NCBI GenBank assembly: GCA_036679665.1
Contig: JAZHEJ010000015.1
Location: forward strand, 1 to 12,564
DNA from: Tethybacter castelli
GTDB taxonomy: Bacteria > Pseudomonadota > Gammaproteobacteria > Tethybacterales > Tethybacteraceae
Direction of reading: 5' to 3'
Length of the DNA stretch: 12,564 bases
Shown here: piece by piece, positions 7,198 to 12,564 of the stretch
How the letters are laid out: every line of letters begins with the position of its first letter
Numbering within the stretch: the stretch's first letter is position 1
Notes under the pieces: generated by a model
Told to the model about the DNA's origin: nothing
The model's database searches: none
The model's input: the letters and a program-made list of their open reading frames with translations, nothing else
Made by a program: the position numbers and the translations under genes

Positions 7198-8397
7198 ATG
7201 GGCGACAAATCTTCCAAGTTGCAAGCTGGCCGACAGACCGTTGCGGTGCGCGGCGGCTTTGAGCGTACCGAATACGGCGAACAGTCCGAACCACTGTTTC
7301 TCAATTCGAGTTTTCGCTTTAATTCGGCCGAGCAGGCCGCGGCCAGGTTTGATGAAAGCGAGCCGGGTAATATTTACTCGCGGTTTACCAATCCGACCGT
7401 CTCTATGTTCGAGCAGCGGCTGGCGGCTCTTGAAGGCGCCGAAGACTGTATCGCCACCGCGACGGGCATGGGTGCGATTCTTACTTGCATTCTCGGCCTT
7501 TGTCAAACCGGCAGCAAAGTGGTGGCGGCGCTGCAGCTGTTCGGGGCCACCATCAACCTGCTCAATCGTCTGGTCGCCAAGTTCGGCGTGGAGGTCGTGC
7601 TGGTCGAAAGTTCCGACCCTGAGCAATGGCGCGCGGCCGCCGGCGACGAGGCCGCATTGTTTTTTTTAGAAACTCCCACCAATCCTCAACTGGAGATCTA
7701 TGACATCGCGCAGCTGGCGAAAGTCGCTCACGAAGCGGGCGCTTTACTGGTGGTCGACAACTGCCTGTGTACGCCGGCGTTACAGCGCCCGCTAAAGCTG
7801 GGCGCCGATGTGGTCATGCACTCGGCGACCAAGTACATCGATGGCCATGGACGGGTGTTGGGCGGTGCGCTGTGCGGCAGTAAGGAAATAGTTCGCGAGC
7901 GGTTTTTTCCGGTGTTGCGTTCTGGCGGAATTTCGCTGTCGCCGTTTAACGCCTGGGTGTTGGCCAAAAGCCTGGAGACGTTGGCGCTGCGGGTAAATGA
8001 GATATCCAAGGTCGCAAGCAAGCTTGCCAACGAGTGTGCCGGCCATCCGGCGTTGGAAAAACTGCACTATCCGTTTCATCCAGATCATCCGCAGGCGGAT
8101 TTGGCTCGCGCTCAGCAGTCGGCCGGCGGCGGGATTATCGCGTTGGAATTTAAAGGCGGCCAAGAAACGGCTTGGCGTTTTATCAACGCGCTGCGGATGA
8201 TATCGATCACCGCCAATTTTGGCGATGCGAAAAGTACCGTCACGCATCCGGCTTCCACAACTCACAGCAAGCTTGATTTGGAGCAACGCGCCGCCGCCGG
8301 CATCAGCGACGGGCTGGTTAGGATCTCGGTCGGGCTGGAAGACCCCGCGGATATCAGGTTAGATTTGCAAGGCGCGTTCAACGCGGTAGGCAAATAA
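7198..8397 (+). CDS. metZ: O-succinylhomoserine sulfhydrylase
   Basis: This PLP enzyme of the Cys/Met metabolism family makes homocysteine directly from O-succinylhomoserine and sulfide. The 399-residue protein is full length. Motifs are TVAVRGG, SEPLFLNSSFRF, YSRFTNPTV, ATGMGAIL, LFGATINL, FLETPTNP, VVDNCLCTPALQ, and SATKYIDGHGR with the PLP lysine at K212, then SLSPFNAWVLAKSLETL and ISITANFGDAKST near the C-terminus. MetZ rather than MetB is favoured by DNCLCTPALQ, by IDGHGRVLGG and by its place in the former cvpA-purF-metZ order. An in-frame stop three codons upstream fixes this ATG. The gene looks intact, in contrast to the damaged genes upstream. Confidence 0.9.
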   Translation: MGDKSSKLQAGRQTVAVRGGFERTEYGEQSEPLFLNSSFRFNSAEQAAARFDESEPGNIYSRFTNPTVSMFEQRLAALEGAEDCIATATGMGAILTCILGLCQTGSKVVAALQLFGATINLLNRLVAKFGVEVVLVESSDPEQWRAAAGDEAALFFLETPTNPQLEIYDIAQLAKVAHEAGALLVVDNCLCTPALQRPLKLGADVVMHSATKYIDGHGRVLGGALCGSKEIVRERFFPVLRSGGISLSPFNAWVLAKSLETLALRVNEISKVASKLANECAGHPALEKLHYPFHPDHPQADLARAQQSAGGGIIALEFKGGQETAWRFINALRMISITANFGDAKSTVTHPASTTHSKLDLEQRAAAGISDGLVRISVGLEDPADIRLDLQGAFNAVGK

Positions 8398-8399
8398 GC

Positions 8400-9776
8400 G
8401 TGGCGGCCAAGGACGATCTGGTTACCGGCGATCTTGGCGCGCACGTACGCCGCCTCGCGATACCGACTTCGGTCGGTTTTTTCTTTATGATCATGTTTAA
8501 CATCGTCGACACGGTGGTCGCCGGTTTTATCGACACCAACGCTCAGGCGGGACTGGCATTCGCGTTTCCGATGTTTTTTGCGATTATCGCGGTCTCGGCG
8601 GGCATCGGTCAGGCCAGCGCCGGCATGATTGCGCGCGCGCGCGGCGCGCGGCAGTTGCGGCGGGCGCGGTACTATGTCGGCCAAACGGCCGCCTACTGCG
8701 TGGCGATCGGCATTTTGTTGTCGCTAATAGGGTCGGTTGTCATCGGACCGATCTTAAAACTGTTGGTCGGCGATAGTCCCAACGCCCAAGCGCAGTATGA
8801 GTACGCTTTGGCGTACACGCTGTTGATATTCTGGGCCGCGCCCATGTTTCATTTGGTGTCAATGTTAAACGGAGTGCTGGCGGCCAACGGTAATACCACG
8901 ACGTTTCGCAATTCGGTTATCGTCACCACATTGCTCAACATCATCCTCGACCCGGTGCTTGCCTTCGGTTGGCTCGGCCTGCCCAAGCTGGGGATAGCCG
9001 GCATCGCTCTGGCAACGGTTATCGCCCAGGCGGTACAGATCATGATGCTGTTGCCGGCCACGGTAAAGCTGCCGATGATGGCCGATTTCAGGCGAATTTT
9101 CTTTGTCCCGCGCCGGATCGCTTTTGCCGCTATTCCCAAGCATTCGCTGCCGCCGACGCTCCATATGCTTTCAATTGGTATCGGCTTTATGATCATCACC
9201 TATTATTTGGCCCGACTTGATGATATGGCGGTGGCGGCGTACGGTATTACGATTCGCATTGAGCAACTGTTGCTGATTCATACCATCGGTCTCAATCAAG
9301 CTTTGTTGGCGATTGCCGGCCAAAATTTCGGCGCCAGGCAGATGGAACGAGTCAAAGAAGCGCACCATATCGTTATCCGGTACGGGATTATGATGTCGGT
9401 GGTTAGCATCGCGATTATGCTTGGCTTGGGAAATCAACTGATCTGGCTGTTTAATCGCGACCCGCATATCATTGAGCTAGGCGTGCAATACCTGGTGGTC
9501 GCATCAATCCTAAGCATGTTCTATGTCGTCGCGCACAGTTGTGTGGCGATGATGCAGGCAATTGGCAAACCGGCATTGATCGGGCCGTTAGGCGCGTTGC
9601 GCCTGGCAGTGTTACCGATGATATTTTGCATAATACTAGTGAAATTTTTGGATTGGGGGATTGATGGAGTATGGACGTCGCTAGTGGTATCCAATGTGAT
9701 CGTGACGGTGATATTGGTTTTGATAGTAAGGTTCATGATGCGCGTTCCTGAGCCGATGGCGTTGCCGGCCAGATGA
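8400..9776 (+). CDS. MATE-family efflux transporter
   Basis: This 458-residue protein has about twelve hydrophobic helices in two six-helix halves, the size and plan of MATE (multidrug and toxin extrusion) antiporters, which use a Na+ or H+ gradient. Family features are the N-terminal amphipathic start (LAIPTSVGFFFMIMFNIVDTVVAG), the Gly/Ala-rich GIGQASAGMIARARGAR after helix 2, NIILDPVLAFGWLGLPKLGIAGIALAT, and GLNQALLAIAGQNFGAR at the matching place in the second half. The GTG start, two bases after the metZ stop, is chosen for the GGTAGG (8385-8390) at proper spacing. It overlaps mltB by ATGA. The substrate cannot be told. A GC-only stretch at 8631-8653 simply encodes Arg/Ala/Gly. Confidence 0.88.
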   Translation: MAAKDDLVTGDLGAHVRRLAIPTSVGFFFMIMFNIVDTVVAGFIDTNAQAGLAFAFPMFFAIIAVSAGIGQASAGMIARARGARQLRRARYYVGQTAAYCVAIGILLSLIGSVVIGPILKLLVGDSPNAQAQYEYALAYTLLIFWAAPMFHLVSMLNGVLAANGNTTTFRNSVIVTTLLNIILDPVLAFGWLGLPKLGIAGIALATVIAQAVQIMMLLPATVKLPMMADFRRIFFVPRRIAFAAIPKHSLPPTLHMLSIGIGFMIITYYLARLDDMAVAAYGITIRIEQLLLIHTIGLNQALLAIAGQNFGARQMERVKEAHHIVIRYGIMMSVVSIAIMLGLGNQLIWLFNRDPHIIELGVQYLVVASILSMFYVVAHSCVAMMQAIGKPALIGPLGALRLAVLPMIFCIILVKFLDWGIDGVWTSLVVSNVIVTVILVLIVRFMMRVPEPMALPAR

Positions 9777-10759
9777 AACGTCGCACCTTGCTTACCGGCG
9801 CCGCGGCCGCTTGGCTAAGCCCGCCGGTTTGGGCGCAACAGGAACTTGCCGCGCTAGCCGGCGAATTTATCGATATGATGGTTGCCAAGCATGGCTTTGA
9901 TCGCGCCGCGTTAGTCGAGTTGTTCGCGATGTTGCGCGTCAATTCAAAAGTTATCGAGTTGATCACTCCGGCTGAAGCCGGGGGGCGAAAGGTGTATTGG
10001 GACGAGTACCGCGAGCGCCATTTGGGCTTGCGCAATATCGCCAACGGAGTGTTGTTTATGCGTCATCATCGCGATGACCTGCAGCGCGCGATGGAAACTT
10101 ACGGCGTGCCCGCGGCGATTATCGCCGCGATCATCGGGGTGGAAACGCGCTACGGAACTTATACCGGCAACTACAGCACCTTGGAAACTTTAGCCACGTT
10201 GGGGCTGGTTTATGAACCCCGCGCCAAATACTTTTTAGGCGAGCTCGAGCAACTGCTGGTTTACGCCCGCGAGGCGAACGTGCCGGCCAATAAACTTCGC
10301 GGTTCGTACGCCGGAGCGATCGGCTATCCGCAATTTATGCCGACTTCAGCGCGCAATTGGGCGGTGGATTTCAATCAAGACGGAACGATTGATTTGTTTA
10401 ACTTTGCCGATTCGATCGGTTCGGTGGCAAATTTTCTCACCATCCACGGTTGGCAGCGCGGGGTGCCGGTGGCATTTCCGGTTACCGTGCGGGCATCCGC
10501 TGATCCGGCTTCGCTACTGGAAACAGGTATTTATCCTAAGCTGGATAACAGCGCGTTTACCGCGGCGGGACTGCCGGTTGACTACGGTGACGATGCCCCG
10601 TTCACAGGCAAGCTCGCTTTAATCGATTTAGACAATGAATTCGGGGTGGAGTATCGTGCCGGCACGGTTAATTACTACACGTTGACGCGTTATAACCGCA
10701 GCAATAAATATGCGATGACGGTTTTTGATTTGGCTAACGCCATCAGCGATCGCTCATAG
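9773..10759 (+). CDS. mltB: Periplasmic lytic murein transglycosylase B
   Basis: MltB cleaves the glycan strands of peptidoglycan, forming anhydro-muramic ends. The 328-residue protein begins with a signal peptide (MKRRTLLTGAAAAWL, cleavage likely after VWA at 21). There is no lipobox cysteine, so unlike E. coli MltB it should be soluble. The Arg-Arg-x-Leu-Leu start also resembles a Tat signal. The catalytic Glu is E124 in GVETRYG; GSYAGAIGYPQFMPTS (178-192), DFNQDGTIDLFN and SIGSVANFL follow as expected. The start overlaps the transporter stop. Codons 252-328 plus the stop are duplicated at 12059-12292 with 13 differences, only one of which changes a residue (K256 here, Q there). This end may therefore have been replaced during insertion of the AT-rich segment behind it. 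Confidence 0.93.
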   Translation: MKRRTLLTGAAAAWLSPPVWAQQELAALAGEFIDMMVAKHGFDRAALVELFAMLRVNSKVIELITPAEAGGRKVYWDEYRERHLGLRNIANGVLFMRHHRDDLQRAMETYGVPAAIIAAIIGVETRYGTYTGNYSTLETLATLGLVYEPRAKYFLGELEQLLVYAREANVPANKLRGSYAGAIGYPQFMPTSARNWAVDFNQDGTIDLFNFADSIGSVANFLTIHGWQRGVPVAFPVTVRASADPASLLETGIYPKLDNSAFTAAGLPVDYGDDAPFTGKLALIDLDNEFGVEYRAGTVNYYTLTRYNRSNKYAMTVFDLANAISDRS

Positions 10760-10797
10760 TTAAACTTCTTGCTTCGAGCTAGTTATTACTGCAACAT
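10526..10797 (+). repeat. Left copy of the mltB 3'-end direct repeat
   Basis: The last 234 coding bases of mltB plus roughly 38 bases after the stop match 12059-12330 in direct orientation. The coding part has 13 substitutions and no indels (about 94 percent identity by hand alignment). The part past the stop is more diverged, with at least one indel. The repeat begins sharply at GGTATTTATCC. Its right limit is approximate. Confidence 0.88.
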
Positions 10798-10808
10798 AGC
10801 ATACGCGC

Positions 10809-10840
10809 TTAACCTAAAAAACGATATCTGTTAGGGTTAA
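10809..10840. repeat. Imperfect inverted repeat at the left edge of the AT-rich segment
   Basis: TTAACCTAA (10809-10817) faces TTAGGGTTAA (10831-10840) across 13 bases. The arms are complementary apart from one extra G. It lies just where similarity to the chromosomal copy stops, so it could be a recombinase or protein binding site. It lacks the GC stem and T-run of a terminator. Confidence 0.45.
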
Positions 10841-10965
10841 CAAAAATCCTACGCGAATATTTCATTCAGCGTATTTCAGGAATGGCTATTCGTAATCCAG
10901 GAAATGTGCTTTTGTCGCTGTAAAGAAACGATAATTTGACGCATCAAACACGCACAACTCAGGTT

Positions 10966-10994
10966 TTGAATAGCGATTTTTTGAAAAATATATT
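10966..10994 (+). promoter_or_regulatory. Sigma-70-like promoter for the island gene
   Basis: TTGAAT (10966-10971), a 17-base spacer and TATATT (10989-10994) give a good match to the housekeeping consensus, four and five of six bases. Transcription would start near 11001, about 100 bases before the gene. The promoter lies inside the AT-rich segment, so the gene would not depend on the mltB operon. AT-rich DNA raises the chance of false matches. Confidence 0.5.
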
Positions 10995-11099
10995 CTTATC
11001 TAACGGTAGTAATTTCAGCTAAAAAGCTAATAAAAAACCGACTTTGAACGGTTATCGCACTGTATAACATCATTGCTTTACAATGTTTGTATGGGCATA

Positions 11100-11882
11100 A
11101 TGAGGATACATGTTTTTAAAGTGGAAAGCGATTATTTACCACTTGAAGCAGCTATTGATCAGGCAGCAATACTAGACAAAATTGAAAGAAACCTCACGGT
11201 GGCTAAAAAGCTTGTGCGGCTTGAAAGCTTAAAAAAAGAAAACAAGCTTTTTTTTATGGACATAGCCAAGATTAAGAATTTTGGCGGGAGTAATATTCTC
11301 GAATTAACCGCTGCGCTATACGATCAACAAAGCCAGCATATATTCGTGCAGTATAACCACTTTGGCGTTCGTGCAAATGAGATCGCCTCGTACTTTAGTC
11401 AGTTTGGTACTGGCACATACCAATTTATACCCGCCTCGGGCAAACGGGTGATGAATCATTTACTTAGCAAAATGAAATACACATCCAAAATAGAGCTCAA
11501 AATCGCAGCAAGCAAAATTCCTAAACATTACCCGTATAAAGGCCTTGCTATATTAGAAGCACTTGAATATGAACAAAAAACAGGTTCAGACGTTATGTCG
11601 CTGACGCTGAATAGAAATCGCGATAGAGACAACTGGCTCGGGCCTGCGCCAGCATTGGTAAAGATGCTGATAGGCGAATATCCCATAAGTGAAGATTGCG
11701 AACATCTGCTAGTCGTTCGCGTGACAGGAAAGGAGAGTTTGGATGCGGCAACTGTAACATTGGATCTTTTAAATCACAGCATTGTTTACGAGTTCAAAAT
11801 TACCAAATGGTATTTGGTAGATAATAGATGGGAAGCATTGCGCAGATTTTTTAATGCATGGAATGAACAATGGCGACGATAA
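11100..11882 (+). CDS. Unrecognised AT-rich cargo protein of about 260 residues
   Basis: I do not recognise this gene with confidence. It encodes about 260 soluble residues with no signal peptide or membrane segment. The predicted order mixes strands and helices: strand RIHVFKVE, a long charged helix (LEAAIDQAAILDKIERNL and on), strands KLFFMDIAKI, ILELTAALYD and HIFVQYNHFGV, helix ANEIASYFSQF, strand TYQFIPAS, strand KIELKIAASKI, helix AILEALEYEQKTG, strands LLVVRV and VTLDLL, and a C-terminal aromatic helix (RWEALRRFFNAWNEQW). The FVQYNxxG-then-helix pattern recalls uncharacterised bacterial proteins of the DUF6731 type, but this is a faint impression. ATG 11100 is chosen because the first strand begins there; ATG 11091 or TTG 11073 are possible, and none has a good ribosome binding site. 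A weak hairpin with T-rich tail follows the stop. Codon use is much more AT-rich than its neighbours, implying transfer. Confidence 0.8.
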   Translation: MRIHVFKVESDYLPLEAAIDQAAILDKIERNLTVAKKLVRLESLKKENKLFFMDIAKIKNFGGSNILELTAALYDQQSQHIFVQYNHFGVRANEIASYFSQFGTGTYQFIPASGKRVMNHLLSKMKYTSKIELKIAASKIPKHYPYKGLAILEALEYEQKTGSDVMSLTLNRNRDRDNWLGPAPALVKMLIGEYPISEDCEHLLVVRVTGKESLDAATVTLDLLNHSIVYEFKITKWYLVDNRWEALRRFFNAWNEQWRR

Positions 11883-12058
11883 ATCGGTTTTTGTTTTTCG
11901 TTTGCATCTGCACTAATTTGAATTGCCAAGCAAAGCATCTAGCTTGCGAAAAGTAATGTTTGTTCGCTATTTGATGTGCTAACTTATATTGAAATGAATA
12001 GCGACATTACTATTTCCACTTCTTTTTCACTATTGTTCTTCGTTTCGGCACTATAAGC

Positions 12059-12292
12059 GGTATTTATCCACAGCTGGACAACAGCGCGTTTACCGCGGCG
12101 GGACTGCCGGTTGACTACGGTGACGATGCCCCGTTCACAGGCAAACTGGCATTAATCGATTTAGACAATGAATTCGGGGTGGAGTATCGTGCCGGGACGG
12201 TTAATTACTATACGTTGACGCGTTATAACCGGAGCAATAAATATGCGATGACGGTTTTTGATTTAGCTAACGCAATCAGTGATCGCTCTTAG
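12059..12292 (+). pseudogene. Detached 3' end of mltB (77 codons plus stop)
   Basis: This fragment matches codons 252-328 and the stop of mltB without indels. Of 13 substitutions, 12 are silent third-position changes and one changes Lys to Gln. Upstream in the same frame there is a stop at 11999-12001 and no ATG, GTG or TTG before the fragment, so it cannot be translated as a gene. The silent pattern shows it diverged while part of a working gene. It is probably the displaced original end of the resident mltB, since resident-type GC-rich sequence follows it. The opposite assignment, with this copy imported, is also possible. Similarity continues for about 38 bases past the stop. Confidence 0.85.
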
Positions 12293-12384
12293 TTAAGCTT
12301 GTTGCTTTGATCTAGCGTAATACTGCGACCAATATGGAATTTGGCTTGGTGCGCTTTGCCCGCATGCGACATCGGTCGGCGTTA

Positions 12385-12564
12385 TCAATAGTCCAGCGCC
12401 AGTCTCACTTGCAGCGAATTTTCGGTAACGCTTTCGTCGCTTGAGCTTTGTTCGGCGTACACGTCTACGCTCAATTTGTCCGCGCTAAACTCGGTGAGCA
12501 ACCCGCCGCGCACCTTGCGCGTCGCGCCCAGCTCCAATCTGCCGTACGGCGTGACCGACGCCCG
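12385..12564 (-). CDS. C-terminus of an outer-membrane beta-barrel protein (partial)
   Basis: The frame is open on the minus strand from the window edge to the TGA at 12387-12385, giving 59 residues. The text alternates polar and hydrophobic residues in short strands with turns (TPYGRLELGATRKV, LLTEFSADKLSVDVYAEQ) and ends SLQVRLALDY. A terminal aromatic residue on an alternating strand is the signal recognised by the Bam complex, so this is the last part of a porin- or autotransporter-like barrel. The family cannot be settled from this fragment. It faces mltB tail to tail, with about 90 bases between its stop and the detached mltB end, so the original gene junction was convergent. Confidence 0.7.
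   Translation of the reverse strand, partial: RASVTPYGRLELGATRKVRGGLLTEFSADKLSVDVYAEQSSSDESVTENSLQVRLALDY

Larger units (their letters stand above)
10760..11099. other. AT-rich noncoding stretch between mltB and the island gene
   Basis: These 340 bases hold the tail of the mltB repeat (to about 10797), an inverted repeat (10809-10840), a promoter-like element (10966-10994) and a leader of about 100 bases. I see no reading frame that looks coding, no tRNA, and no strong terminator for mltB. Confidence 0.6.
10798..12058. mobile_element. AT-rich inserted segment flanked by direct repeats of the mltB 3' end
   Basis: About 1.26 kb of visibly AT-rich DNA (for example 21 G or C in the 60 bases 11101-11160) sits inside GC-rich chromosome. 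It contains one gene with its own promoter and lies between two diverged copies of the mltB 3' end. Repeat unit to repeat unit the spacing is 1533 bases. No integrase, transposase, terminal inverted repeat of an insertion sequence or tRNA is present. The layout fits an element that brought or regenerated the 3' end of its target gene, or a single-crossover insertion of a small circle carrying that end. A chimeric join of two strains is the main alternative. The mobile label is inference. Confidence 0.45.

Noticed and set aside
8631..8653. Alternating GC-only stretch
   Set aside because: It lies in frame within the MATE gene and codes for the usual Arg/Ala/Gly loop after helix 2; no sign of a separate element.
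11041..11068. TTGAAC and TATAAC close to the island gene start as a promoter
   Set aside because: The spacer is only 13 bases; the pair at 10966-10994 has ideal spacing and is preferred.
11875..11895. Possible terminator after the island gene
   Set aside because: The stem is only three to four base pairs with a tiny loop; the T-rich tail alone is not enough.
10760..12058. CRISPR array, tRNA or insertion-sequence transposase in the AT-rich segment
   Set aside because: No regularly spaced repeats, no cloverleaf-like sequence and no transposase or integrase frame were found.

Overview
The window looks like a piece of a beta- or gammaproteobacterial chromosome, probably from a short-read (metagenome-type) assembly. 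The proteobacterial signs are a class A RNase P RNA gene, the conserved order trpF-trpB-trpA-accD-folC-SPOR protein-cvpA-metZ, and a C-terminal fragment of an outer-membrane beta-barrel. Assembly traces are a 10-N gap at 6147-6156 and a 77-base exact repeat between the first bases of the window and an internal site.

Layout. 159-1046 (minus): EamA/DMT-type transporter. 1071-1414 (minus): rnpB. From 1453 to 10759 everything runs on the plus strand, mostly with overlapping stop/start codons: trpF (broken), trpB, trpA, accD, folC, a DedD-like SPOR protein, cvpA, metZ, a MATE transporter and mltB. purF, normally between cvpA and metZ, is absent. The trp genes make tryptophan from anthranilate derivatives, accD feeds fatty-acid synthesis, folC makes folylpolyglutamates, metZ makes homocysteine, and the SPOR protein and MltB act on the cell wall.

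Two things stand out. First, four genes in this operon (trpF, trpB, accD, folC) each lack a short block of strongly conserved core sequence, about 115, 114, 75 and 50 bases. Three of the losses keep the reading frame. Either this is real decay or, more likely given the other assembly traces, it is a set of spurious short joins. Second, behind mltB lies an AT-rich segment of about 1.26 kb. It carries one unrecognised gene (about 260 aa) with its own good promoter, and it is followed by a second, diverged copy of the last 234 bases of mltB. The two copies differ at 13 sites, 12 of them silent, so the second end came from a functional relative and is not an assembly echo. This looks like insertion of a small cassette at a gene 3' end with regeneration of that end, and no recombinase is visible. 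The resident sequence then resumes with a convergent outer-membrane protein gene that runs off the window.
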